Shown: positions 12,407 through 24,330 of the stretch, in pieces
How the letters are laid out: every line of letters starts with the position of its first letter
Position numbering within the stretch: the first letter of the stretch is position 1
NCBI GenBank assembly: GCA_020310875.1
Contig: CM035423.1
Coordinates: forward strand, 122,189,722 to 122,253,721
Direction of reading: 5' to 3'
From: Ceratopteris richardii
Lineage: Eukaryota; Streptophyta; Polypodiopsida; Polypodiales; Pteridaceae
Length of the DNA: 64,000 nucleotides
The notes under the pieces: generated by a model
Databases searched by the model: none
Told to the model about the DNA's origin: nothing
What the model saw: the letters and a program-made list of their open reading frames with translations, nothing else
Translations under genes and position numbers: made by a program

Positions 12407-15400
12407 TCAGAAAGTAGAAGGACCAATCTGTTCTGCAATAGGGTAGGGACTGAACCAACGAAGCTTGAACTTTCCGACTGAATGATTAGACTTGGAATTG
12501 TAAAAAAGAACCAATTGCTCTATGGCAAAGATAGGAGTTCTAAGAAACTGATCATGAGTTTTAGCTTGCCCCAAGTGAACTTCCTGAAGAACCAAAAAGC
12601 TTTCCGGACGATGTTCATCCAAAGACCTCAAAACATCCAATTGGAAAGGGAAAGAATCTTTGGGTAATAACTTGTGCTCCAAAGCCATGCGTAAGCTGGG
12701 TACAACCAATTCCATAGGTGCGATTGCCTCAAGACCATATGCTAGTTTAAAAGGAGTGCTTCCTGTAGCAACTTTATAAGTAGTGTCGTAAGCCCATAAG
12801 ACCGAAGGAAGAAATTGATCCCATCATTCTGGGTACTATAGAACAAGTTTCTTCAGCATATTAAGAAGAGTTTTATTAGTACTTTCGACCAATCCATTCA
12901 TGCAAGAATGATAAGGGGAACTGAATTTATGGACAATATTGAAGGTTCAGGTGAGCACTTGCATTAATGTATTGGCAAAATGAGAGCCTTGATCAGAAAC
13001 AATCTCCAAAGGGAGCCCATAACAAGGAAAACCATCACGAAGTAAACATTTAGCGACCACCAGAGCAGTTGCTGACCGTAATGCCCAAGCTTCGGCCCAA
13101 CGAGTAGCATAATCAGTACAAGTAAGGATGTAACAATGATTTGTAACAATAGCAAGAGGCGTAATAGAACCAATAAAATCCAATCCTGACTTTTGAAAGG
13201 GTTCACGAGGAAGGAGAGTCTGAAGCGGAAAATGATGTCGAGGTAAGGGTTGCCCAGAAGGTTGGCACGCATCACATTACTGAACATAACCAGCAATATC
13301 ATGATGCATTGTGGGCCACCATAATCCACTATGCAGAATTTTTTGGTATGTAAGGTCTACCGAAAAATAGCCACAGGAAGGCATGGAATGAGCCATTGCG
13401 ATTACCGAGGAAACTTCATGTGGTGGAATACATCATAAGAGTGCCTCAGATGGATCCATATAATACAATTTCCCACAATGATGCAAAATTGGCAACTATA
13501 CATAGCCAATTTACGGCGAGCTGACCTCGAGGTAGTATTTGGAGGACATTCATTGGTTAGAAAAATCATAAGGGTGTCATAATATGAAGGCGACACAGGT
13601 AACACCTGGGAATCATCCTGAACTGAGTAAGTCACATAAATGGCCGGAGTGGTATCATGAATGCCATGAGGAGGCTCATCGGAATCTAGGTGAGAAAGAA
13701 AATCTACGAGAGCATGTGTTGATCCAGGGTGATGTACAACCTCATAATCTAATTCTTGAATCAGCAATACCCACCGAGCTAATTTTCCACCTAAATGTTG
13801 TTGTCATACAAGATAAACCAAGGCCGCATGATCTACATGAAAGGTAAAGTTGCGTCCCAGCAGATATTGCCAGACTTTTTTCACCGAATAGAGTAGACCA
13901 AGGCATTCGCGTTCAGTGACGGAATAATTACGTTCAACAGCTACTAGTCGTCGACTTGCATAATAAACAAGACAAAACCACATGTCATGTTGCTCCATTA
14001 ACACAGCACCAATTGCAATATCAGAAGCATCCATGAAGATATGAAAAGGAAGTTGCCAATTAGGAGCCTGTGTAAGAAGCGTTTTCAGTCGATCAAAAGC
14101 CAGTTGACATTCGTGCGTCCACACAAACTTGCGAGGGTTACTAGTAATCAAACGATTAAGCGGTATATCCACATGAGTGAGCCATCGGAGATGTTGACCA
14201 TGCCATCGTATTTGACCAAGGAATCACATAACTTCCTTTGGTGTCACAGGAGGGGGTGCATTCAACACCAAACAAACTTTATCAGAATCCACTTGAATTC
14301 CCTGTTGTGAAATAACATGACCGAGTAGCTTTCAACAAGAAACTGAAAAGACAAATTTATTAGGATTTAAACAAAGATGAAACTCAGGACACGTGGAAAA
14401 GCAGCATCTGAGGTCATAAAAGTGAGTCGATGTATCACCAGATAATGAGAAATCATCCAAATACACCCACATAAACATAGTTAAGTAGGGAGAAAAGATT
14501 TCTTGCATGCATCACTAAAAGGTGCTTGGAGCATTGCGTAGACCAAACCACATCACCGTACAAGCATATACTCCCCAATTTGTAATAAAAGCGGTCTTAG
14601 GAATATCCATTTCAGCCATGTGTACCTGATTGTAGCCACTATAACCATCCAGAAAAGAGTACATTTCTCATCTTACAATATCATCTATCATAGTATCCAA
14701 GAAAGGTAGTGGAAAGGGATCACGTACCATCAACGCATTTAGTATTTGGTAATCCACACAAATGCGTAATTACTTGTTTTTATTTGGAATGATGAAAATA
14801 GAAGAGATCCATTTGGCATGCTCAATAGGAACAATGAAACCCACTTTCAACAGCCGATCCAGTTCAGCTTTCACCTACGCACCATAATTGGGATTCATCT
14901 GGTAACTTTGTTGTTTAATTGGCCCAACATCCAGTTTCAGCATCACATGGTGTTGGTAGATACGAGGATCAAACCCCTTCATATCATGATAGTCCCAAGC
15001 AAATACATCAGAAAAATTCCTTCAGCAACTAGAGTAAGTCATCTTGAAAAGTCTCAAGTAAGCCGGCCTTACTCTTGATGGGGCGGGGGCTAACCTCGTC
15101 GCCCAAATTGCAAGTGATTAGTTGATCTTCTGGTACATAAAATTGTTAGGGCATGGAAACATCTTCATTTGGGGGGAGTACATGTTCAAGATCAGTAGCA
15201 TCTAAAACCTGATCCGCAATTGGTTCCACTTCTTCAGTAAGAGGGACTACCCTAGAAGTGATCGGAGTCCAATTATCCATTATGGCTTGCAAATCAACTG
15301 TACCCAATGCTAACAAATCCTGGTTAGCATTAAAAAAAGCTTCTTCTTCGTCATCCAAAAGGCCATCCAACATATGCACGGGTTCTGCCATGTAAGTTCG

Positions 15401-16476
15401 TGCATGTAAGTCGCAGGGCCTCATATCATTCAAGGGTACAACATATTTCTAGTGATTGCTTTTAAAAATAAGTTTGTGTACATACCAATCATGTAACACT
15501 TTTTCCTATTTCAAAGAGGGGCTCCCGAATAATAAGTTGTAATCCAAGCTTGGTTCGAGTAATTCCAAGACAATAAAAGTCATTTTGAACATTGCTCCCT
15601 GTAGGGTACTGGGTATATCACACACCAAAACCACTGGATGTACCCTATATTGATTAGCCATTCTTACAAAGAACTGGACAAGTTCAATCTAAGTCCATCT
15701 TAACTTCTTACAGAGTGCGGCTATAGCAATACTAACGCCTGAGCTTCGTGAATTACTACTTTTGTAATTTTGTGGCTTTTACACCATACTGTAATTAAAG
15801 GAACAACATGATCCACTCTAGAATCAATTTTCGGGTTGATGGTTGCTGTAGCAAGTATGCACGAAGATCCTCGACTAATTTATTGCTGAAATTATTGTGG
15901 AATACCATGGACTAGGGATAAAAGTTGCCCCAACAGGATCGTAATAGATGCTTTTGATAAAATATTTCACATAGAATCAAAATTTGACATACCTGATATC
16001 AAGTCCGGTGTGTCCTCTGGTGGTAATTGGATCGGATCCCTCTCTTTCGGTGGGGTATTCTATACTGTCTGCTAGACCATTGGTACTGGATCGGGAAAAA
16101 TAGTTGGTTCTTGACTTGCCCATGTGTTAGCCTTAGTAAACATCTGTTGTTGTTCTTGAATTCCTGGTTCAAAAAGTTGAGCAACTAGGTGCAACTTCTT
16201 ACGGGACCGTGTTTGAATTGTTACCGCTTGTGTATCTACGTGTGAGATGTATACCATATTTGCCATTGGATCTTGTCGTTCTTTTCTTTGCTTATCATAT
16301 TCAGATGCTTCTTTACAATATCTTTGGATATGTCTAATTTCTCCATAAAAATGGCATCTTGGTGGTGGGAGAGATGCACTTTCATCGGATTGTCCTGAAT
16401 TCGAATGAGGCTGTCCAAAATTATTTGGTCGTGGTCCTCTGTAATTTTTGTACATTTGATAAGATGTATTTCTCAA
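12407..16476 (-). pseudogene. Ty3/gypsy gag (zinc knuckle)-pol remnant
   Basis: In minus-strand order: a gag zinc knuckle near 16350 (CHFYGEIRHIQRYC, with the second Cys changed to Tyr); an acidic linker (15433-15146); reverse transcriptase at about 14960-14340, with the SFLDGYSGYNQ motif near 14650 and YLDD near 14470; RNase H (14172-13804, FMDASDIAIGAVL and TERECLGLLY); the tether to integrase (13767-13402); the integrase core (13183-12947, MDFIG and VSDQGSHF); and the integrase C-terminus (12715-12407, LVLFYNSKSNHSVGKFKLRWFSPYPI region). Stops and frameshifts occur throughout, so it is inactive. Downstream lies the extra 3' region at 10262-12045. Confidence 0.85.
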
Positions 16477-16479
16477 ATG

Positions 16480-17197
16480 TGGTGGTATGTAGTGGGTGGA
16501 TGGCTATCCCTGCTCCTGTATTATGGCGTTTATGATCGGTTTGGTCTGTACTTTGGCATTATATGGACAAGTTTTCGTAAAGGTGATGATCCTGATGCTC
16601 ATGTTCATACTTTCAAAATTAATTACATTGTATTCAACTATCCAACAAATCCAGCATATAAGGCTATAGTGTTTCAATCTACTCTTGTTAATGAAGTTAC
16701 TCGCTCTTTAAGTGAATATGATATTAATCGTTTTGGTCAATATGATGATGTTAAGAATGCCTTTTTACAATGTTTTCGATTAAAGAAAAATGCGACTGAG
16801 ATCTTTGATTATTTACAAAACAATAGACATAAGCCACATCAGAGTGTGCAAGAGTATGCAACATTATTCCACACCCATCTATGGCAGCTGCCTCTAGTGC
16901 ATGCTTATGTACCCCAATGTTATATTAATGGACTAAACCCCCAACTCAAAAAATTTATGATTAGTCAATGTGTGGCGTGGTATGACCTTGGATGTAGTCA
17001 TTGCTATGGTATTACAGTTGGAACATAAGATTGGTGGTTTTCCCAAAGATCTGGATTGGTTTAAAGCCTCCAAGAGTACGAACGATGATCCATTGAAACA
17101 AGTATATTGCACCAAATGTAAGAACCCGGGGCATACTACTTTAGCTTGTGCACTAAATCAAATGTACTATGCTATTTGTAATACAGTGAGTCATTAA
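16480..17197 (+). pseudogene. Gag capsid and zinc knuckle on the opposite strand
   Basis: A plus-strand frame with a Retrotrans_gag-like core (SFRKGDDPDAHVHTF, then NRHKPHQSVQEYATLF), followed after a frameshift by a CCHC knuckle (CTKCKNPGHTTLAC) at about 17107-17148. The pol genes next to it, and a second knuckle directly abutting at 16476, are on the minus strand. Either this segment inverted within one gag gene or two elements meet head to head at about 16480. The core spans about 110 residues. Confidence 0.7.
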
Positions 17198-17239
17198 ATT
17201 TAGTGTATGTGACTCCGACAGGTATCGATCATGGAGGTA

Positions 17240-17335
17240 TGACCTGCTATTGCTGTTGTTGTTGCTGTTGTTGTTGCTGCTATTGTTGTTCTTGTTGTTG
17301 TTATTGTTGCTGTTGATGATGTTGCTGTCTACTAA
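17240..17335. repeat. TTG/CTG trinucleotide repeat
   Basis: Imperfect TGT-TGT-TGC repeat of about 90 bp. Read on the minus strand in one frame it would give Gln-rich sequence, but also other homopolymers in other frames. It lies between the plus-strand gag and an acidic minus-strand frame. Confidence 0.8.
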
Positions 17336-17544
17336 TCATGTCGTCTAAATCAAGAGAAAGTATCACTTCGGAATTACTTGAACTGGTTGATTTTGACTAT
17401 GATTGGGTCCTATAGTCACTTTGCAAAATATCTGGTCATATGGTATCAATGAGTCAATCACACACCGTCTGAATTCAACTGCCATTCATCATATTTCCTT
17501 GTCTGAGATGAACGTTTCATCCGAACTTTCACCCATAAATGTAC

Positions 17545-17877
17545 TCATACCACTAGAATCAGAACAAAAAATTGGTAATCATCAGAAATCACCAAGCTAT
17601 CATCGGAATCAGTGCCTACTCCACTAACCACACTTTCATCAGATGGAACTAGTTGAATTCTGGTATACTCTATAATCCTTGAAGCAAGAAAATATTGTGG
17701 TGCCACTACACTAGTCCGAGTATCATGCTTTCCTTCAGATGATTTTCCTTCACCACTACCATCAAAAGGTGTTCCCAATGTGCTAGTAACTTTCCACGGA
17801 TGCTGATCACTTTGGTACTTCGGATAAGATTCACCGGAATGCGTTACAGGCATATATAATAGAATTCTTTCTTTCAA
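17545..17877 (-). pseudogene. Acidic frame near right F LTR, possible gag N-terminus
   Basis: A 110-codon frame, Ser/Asp-rich toward its end (SDESVVSGVGTDSDDSLVIS), with no recognised domain. It lies just inside the right LTR on the same strand as pol, where an N-terminal gag segment would be expected if the element were minus-oriented. The identity is an inference from position. Confidence 0.25.
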
Positions 17878-17931
17878 CCAACCTTAATCTTCCCTCAGTC
17901 TGGCTATTCCATGCCCCATGGCTGCCACTAG

Positions 17932-18497
17932 TATTAACAGTTTACCGGAATAAATCAACTACTAGATTCTTGGGATGATCAAGGGATCTGTATTCCAGCA
18001 GGCCCTATGTTTATTTTCCTAGATAAAACATTCACTACGCAGAATTATTCATCACCTTACTCTGATTATACACCAGCGACTTGTACATAGTAATTTCATC
18101 ACCAGTCTTTTCAACATTAAACGAATTACTTCACTATAATAAAGTATGTCATTCAATTACGCAGAATAACATGGACTTCTTCACCAATGATTGATGTGCA
18201 ACCACAATTAAACTTATATCTTCACTAGCAAAGTATTACATAGATAAGATCACCGGAATAACTTAATACTCAAAACAATAAATGGCCAATACACGAGGAT
18301 AAGTAAAAATTTGTGTTGAAACCATCCACAAGTGCAACGCCTAGACCCACAGTCTGGCATCGTGCTTCTCCTGTGCTTTTGCTTCTGCACACCTTTTCAT
18401 TACCAAAGAGTTGCAAATGTTACGCTACATCCTTTTGATGTGCGTCTTTTCCGATTACAGTTTCCATTAATTACAATTACATTCGGGCAGCCTAACA
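17932..18497. repeat. Right LTR of element F
   Basis: Direct repeat of 9276-9838 (566 bp), starting tattaac and ending cctaaca. The flank CATCC at 18498-18502 pairs with CATC before the left LTR. No polypurine tract is evident next to either LTR. Confidence 0.85.
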
Positions 18498-18501
18498 CAT
18501 C

Positions 18502-20590
18502 CTTCAGAGGGCTAGCACAAGAAGACCCAGATGAGCACATTAGGATATTCTTAGCCTTATGTAAAACAAGGGGTCTCATGGAAAGAGAAGATACATTTTT
18601 TATTCTTTTCCCTAGAACATTAGAAGGACTAGTAGATAAATGGTTTAGTCAGTTCATCGACAACCATTTCACCACATGTGACTTGATGAAGAAAGCATCT
18701 AGAACACACTTCTAATAAGGGAACACAACTGAAAACATTATTGAAGAATTATAAAATTTAAGACTAGGTCCTAGGGAGACCTTCCCAAAAATTGTTACCA
18801 GAGCTAAGGCATTAATGGCCAAACTGCTAGACCCTCCCCATGATTCTTTTATCAAGAAGTGGCTGGCTAAACCACTTCCCATATCAACACAATGTAAAAT
18901 AAAGGATTTAATTTTACCAACGATATCAATAAAAGAATTTTTTTTCATACTCCTTCCCCTGCATTGTGGGATTTGGGGGGTCCCATGGGCACTAGTTCCC
19001 ATTCACTTGTAAATTTTCTTCTTTATTTTAATTAAAGTCCAGGAGAATAGGCTAAGGCCAAACTTCATTTTATTAAAAAAACAATAAAAGAATTTATCAA
19101 TACAGCTACAAGATTGGAACAAATTAGAGAGCAATATGGGGCAAGCTCTTCCAAATTATCATATCGTGTAGAACCCAAAGACCCAGTAATTCAACTAAGG
19201 AAAGATCTTGAGAGCTTAAAGAGGAATAAGCCCCAGAAAGAGAAGGAGAGTGTTGTAACTTAGTTGAGGTGCTAAGAACCAAGCACAAGAAGCTGGCTCA
19301 ACTTCGATAGGAGTTGTAGGAACTCAAGGGAGGTGGCATCAAAAGTGAACTATGGTGTACCATTTGTAGCAAGTAGGGTCATGTGGTAAGTGAGTGTCCA
19401 CTTTTAAGTGTAGCTTGCCAGCTATGCAGGAAAGCTAGTCATGAGGCCCATGAATGTTAGTCAAGAGGAATGCTTGCAACAACATATTGGACACAAGGAG
19501 GAGCCCTACCATCAACCAATGTAATAGCAGTAGCACCCAATCAAGGTAATCATTACAACCCTAGAAATAGAGATAAATTTGGAAATGGGACAAGGAGGCC
19601 TATTATTTGTTTCAAATGTGGTGAATATGGGAATTACCAAAGTAGGTGCACTCTACAAAAAAATTCCCCTCCTTGCAGGAGCTGCCTAGAGGCCAGGGAC
19701 CATTATACTAATTGCTGCCCTAAGAACCAAGCATCTTCATGTGGCCCCCACATTCAAATGATTTCTGTGTGCAAAGAAGAAGTTGTAGAACAAGTAAATG
19801 TGCCATCACCATCTACTAGAGTGGTGTAGTTAGAAGAAATTGAATATTTTATAGTGCAGACAAGAAGCAGGGGAAGGCTCAATTAGAAATAGTTCAAGAG
19901 CCAAAGATTAATGGATTGAACAAAGACAAAGAGACATTTGAAGACAAAGCCAACACATGTGCATATACAAGGCAAAAAGAAAATTTCATAGGCACTAGTG
20001 ATGCCATTGGACATGCATTCAGCAGGGCTCATGAGGAGTTTGATAAGTCAAATGGAACCCATGCTCAAGGAATTAGAAGCTTCAAGACTACTCAAGTCCA
20101 TGAAAAAGGAGGTCAATATTTTTTATTAATAAAGATAGATGGAGAAATTCAGGTCAAAACTCTTGCAGGTAATTGATGAGGCTTCCATAACAAGTTTAGT
20201 GGCAAAGACTGCTTTTATACAGAAAGATAGAATTGTAGGGGAATCCCATCTCATGGATTATAAGAGCCCTCGGCTAATAGTTACTATGAGAAGACATGAG
20301 TTTCAAGGAGTTATCGTAGATGGTGGTTCTAGCATTAACTTGATGTCTGAACATACCATGAAAAAGATTGGACTACACCCTTCAAGACCTGCCAACTTCA
20401 CTGTAACACTAGAAGACCAAAACATAGTAAGGCCTATGGGAGTGGTCCCTGGAGTCCAAGTCAAGATACAAGGTACCATCTCTAACTTGGATTTTGTTGT
20501 TTTAAGGTTTCCACTGGTAGAAGAAAGTTTCCTCCTATTAATTGGGAGACCTTGGTTAAGGCATGCCAATGTACTAGATGACTAGGGTAA
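18502..20590 (+). pseudogene. K gag-protease, main part
   Basis: Continues the gag split at 9271. Capsid-like region FRGLAQEDPDEHIRIFLALC at 18502-18710. Four zinc knuckles follow at about 19350-19740 (CTICSK-stop-GHVVSEC, CQLCRKASHEAHEC, CFKCGEYGNYQSRC with Asn for His, CRSCLEARDHYTNC). A retropepsin at 20139-20585 has DGGSSINLMSEHTM (Gly in place of the usual Ser in D-S-G) and LLIGRPWLRHANVL. Several stops and one small retroposon (18941-19081) disrupt it. No reverse transcriptase follows. Confidence 0.75.
18941..19081 (+). mobile_element. Short poly(A)-tailed retroposon with 14-bp target duplication
   Basis: A 141-bp insert ending ttaaaaaaa is flanked by identical copies of caataaaagaattt (18927-18940 and 19082-19095). 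Removing it restores an uninterrupted stretch of gag reading. The cttgtaaattttcttcttt and tcattttatt-poly(A) end resembles 3' ends of plant LINEs, so a 5'-truncated LINE is most likely and a SINE possible. Confidence 0.75.
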
Positions 20591-21560
20591 GGACATAATG
20601 TGGGTAAATATATATTTTTAGAAGAAGGTGCAAAAAACCCAAAGACATACCAACATGATGCAGACAATTTGTATTTGTATGGAAGAAGAAGTGTTGGAAA
20701 ACCAAGAAGTAGATCTATTTGAAGAAGAAAATTTATATGAAGAAGAAAACATGTTGGCTTGGCTCGACACAGAAGACCCATCTTCCTACTATGGAATTTT
20801 TCCAAACTCAAGTAGAGTGGAAGTCTATGAAGAAAAAAAGGACATCATTCACGGTATTGATTTGAGTGAAACAGTTTTAGTCAAAGGCCATAGAAGAGAG
20901 AAGAAAAGAAAAGCCCTTAACTGTAAAGTGTTGAAGCTACTTCAAATCCTATATCAATGGCCACTTTGTTATGGATACTGGTATGGATATCATCTGTTAT
21001 GTCAATTTTTATGATAGGGCTTTACAAGGATGTGGAAGGAGTACCTACAAGTCTTTGGAAACAGAGGGTTCCATTGGATGAACAAGCAGGAATAGTAAAA
21101 ATGAAATTTTGCAGATTAAGTCACAGAGTAGCTAAAACAAAGATACAAAAGATGGAGTATGGAGGAGATAGTATTCTAATGAAGGACTTAGGTTCGCTCT
21201 ATCAGATGGTCAGTATGCCCAAAGAGCAGACAAACCAAATGAAGTGCACTACAATTGGAGATTATGGAGGGAGAAGGGTTTCTCTTAGTCATCATATCAT
21301 GGCTCAAGGCCTATCATCAAAACAAGTGAAGATTTCTAGATCAGCTTGTTCCTTGAGTGTTCATGCAACTTAGAAGCCATTTCATAGCCCCTTACATAAA
21401 CAAAATTTTAGGAAATTTTTGGTAATTTTTTAAAGCATTTTTAGAGTTTTCTTTAGAATATTTTATCTTTTTTCAATGTCATTTTTCTTGATAAAATGGA
21501 GAAAAAAGGAAGCCGTTTGTAGTTTTCAGTGGAATAAGTGGCCTGAGGATATCAAAAAGG
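20591..21560 (+). pseudogene. K post-protease conserved region and AT-rich tail
   Basis: Frames 20628-21014 and 20957-21373 match the minus-strand K copy (CMEEEVLENQEVDLFEEE, YGGDSILMKDLGSLYQMVS, SLSHHIMAQGLSS). The block has no recognised domain but is kept in both copies, so it probably was part of the element's protein. From 21380 to about 21500 the DNA matches 6480-6610 in reverse complement, the start of the non-coding 3' region. The element is cut near 21560. Confidence 0.6.
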
Positions 21561-21581
21561 TTCAAAAAAGGTGGATCCTTT

Positions 21582-21930
21582 GTGGAGAACTCTAAACAAG
21601 GGTACATGTTTATAACACGAGGAAGGAAGCAAGGGAGACTCTTCACCTTGGAGGTAAATTCTCATTCCACTCAACATGTCTACTTCACATATGGAAATAA
21701 TAAGATTTCAAAGTTGGACTTGTGGCAGAAGAGGATAGGTCACATCAATGTACAAAGAATGAGGGAAATGCAATTCAAGAGGTTGGTTGAAGGGCTTCCT
21801 AACTTCCAAGGATAATTTATGAAGCATTTATGTGAATCTTGTCAACTAGGGAAGCAAGCAAGACTTCCATTCAAGGAGATTGGATATATAAGCTAACATC
21901 CATTGGAGTTGATACATACAGAAGGAAAAA
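21582..21930 (+). pseudogene. Copia pre-integrase fragment
   Basis: A 77-codon frame with the GAG-pre-integrase pattern (LFTLEV, LDLWQKRIGHIN, MREMQFKRLVEGLP), continuing after a stop into CESCQLGKQARLPFKE and HPLELIHTE, the zinc-binding start of copia integrase. It ends abruptly at about 21930. No flanking LTR is seen. Confidence 0.75.
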
Positions 21931-22325
21931 GCAAGCCAACATGAAATTGTGGAGTCCATCCATTCCTGAAGGAGAATCGAGGTCATTATTCTAGTGCTCT
22001 CTGCTAGAATCAAGTCCACTTCAAATCACAAATCAATCAAGGAAGTTTTCTTGTGAATTGTATGCACCGTATCTTTGATTTTATCACACACACCGCTTAC
22101 GTTATGGAATCTCAATAAGTTTGTTAACAGATTGTATGCGATGGAGGGGACTTCAAGCCATGCCGCATTGATAAGGAGTACTAGTTTTTTGATGTATGTT
22201 TCAGTTCCCATTTTAGTAGCATCTTTATTCATGACTATTCCACCAGTAGTATCACATGCATTACATACATCTACACGAATGATTTCAATTCCTAGTCATG
22301 TGATTGATGCATCGAATGTAGTACG

Positions 22326-24330
22326 ATGGAAATAAATTTAGATGTTGAGGATACCACATTGCGAGGGGACATCAACACCACCTTGAAAAAGAGGAATGAT
22401 TTTGAAGGTAGGCTGATAGTAGATCAGGGCCTTGGACATTTGTCCAATGTCCTGGTAGAAGTTGCAAAACTTTGTCAATCTTTTGACGGAATTCAAAGTC
22501 ACCTAAGGGCTATTTTGGACTTACTCCAGAAGCCCAAGGATGTAGGAAGGGCTACTCTAGGTAGCCATACTGATATGATTGCAAATTCATTGATATCTGT
22601 TTTGTTGGAGAAGGATCCGAATATATCCATGTCCCAAGCAGACTTATTTCCGCTAACTAGTAGATTGAGTCGTCTTAGTTTGATGACTCCTACCACTCCA
22701 CTTTTTGCTAATACTTCAGGGCAAGTAGTAGGTCAAAGCCATCCTGTGGATATTTCCTTGGCAAAAGATCTGCATCCTCCTTACTTATCAGGTGAAGATA
22801 AGGATAGGAATAAGGATTCTATTTTGATGTTCGTCGAGAAGTGACACAATGTTCACCAGCTCAAGAACACCCCTGAGCATGTGCGAGTGGTAGAGGCCAA
22901 TTTGTCGCTAGGCCCTAAGGCTTATACATGGTCGATGAGTCTCTTTGAGACTCATAAAAAACCTTCAACTTGGGTTGAGTTCACCCGTCTCTTTAAGAAA
23001 GAGCTTGTCCTAGAGAATGAGGAGGAACGTAAGTGGGAGGCATGGGATTGAATTTTACAAAAAGGAAGACCATTAATCGTTTATATTTTAGAGTACTGAG
23101 ACGTTATTCTAAGACTGAAAAACCTTGATGATTTCCATCGGCTTCGTGGTTTTATCTGAAGACTTAACCATTGAATCACTAATGAGGTTAAGAGACACGT
23201 GCCTAAATCGCTTGATGAAGCAATTAAGGTTGCACAAATCTATGAGGACAATTCTCTTATAGATGTCTCATACGAAAGTGGTCATTTCCAAAGAAATACC
23301 ACTAAAAGGGCAAAGGGCCAAGATCATCTGAATGCACGTCTAAAAAACCTCATATTTTTTGGGCATGTGCTTTCTCAAGAAGATCTTGTTAGAGCACAAA
23401 AGGAAAATTTTCATTTTAAATGCCTGTCCATTTGGAAGAGAAAATAAGGCCTCTTTCACTAACAAAATTAAGGGGAAACAATAGGTTTATCGGATACAAA
23501 CTTTGAACTTCGATGAAAATTCAAGTGCAAAGAAGATTTAGATCATGCACTGTGATAGTACTCATAAGTGCCAAGATTCCAAACCTATATGGAAACCTCA
23601 AGAATTTGGTCCACATGATTGGTTAAAGTTGCATATGTGAGTCAAAGGTCACACCATCCGGACTATGGTGGATGATTCAGCAATGCATAATTTTATAAAT
23701 TATGCACGTGTGAAAAACTTGGCTCTTCCTTAGAGTCCATCTCCGCATAGATATGTTGTCACTATGATGCATGGGCATGATACTCATGTCTAGGATAGTA
23801 TGATTTGAAATTTGGAACTAGAAATCCAAGATTATAAAGGAAAATTGGACTTCCAAATTATGAACATGGATCGAGTAGATTTGATTCTAGGGAGAGAGTG
23901 GCTTTGGAGTCTTGGACCTTCATTATCCCGATGCTATTATACAAACACTTTGGAATCCAGTGTGATGGATTGTTGTATAAGATCAAGGGTGAACAAAATC
24001 TTCAAAGCACCCGTTTGATTTCACACATAGAATTAGAGCAATGAAGCTAGGGAGGAAGCTTTTTTGGTCCTTAGGAGTGATGTAATTGATTCTGATAATA
24101 AAACAAGTTTCTTATGTCTCATCATTTAATTGTCATGAAGTGTATGTTGAATTCGATGAATTAATGAAGGAATTTAAAGATGTGTTCCCTAAGGAACTCC
24201 CCCATGGCTTGCCACCCTCTCGTGGAAGCATTGATCATAGAATAGATCTGCTTCTAGGAACCAAGCCAAAATCACAAAACCCCTACTGACTCCCCTATGT
24301 CCAAAATCTAGAAGTTGAGAAACAAATTAA
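22326..24330 (+). pseudogene. Ty3/gypsy gag-protease-RT 5' fragment
   Basis: Starts with a gag N-terminal frame (22326-22844, ending DLHPPYLSGEDKDRNKDSILMFV). A capsid region follows with stops (LGPKAYTWSMSLFE, PSTWVEFTRLFKKEL), then VPKSLDEAIKVAQIYED at about 23197-23250. A protease near 23670-23910 has VDDSAMHNFI where V-D-S-G-A-T-H-N-F-I is expected, so the active site is lost, and later DLILGREWL. The RT start is at 24150-24290 (FKDVFPKELPHGLPPSRG, IDHRIDLLLGTKPKS). Everything after is missing. Long dead. Confidence 0.8.
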
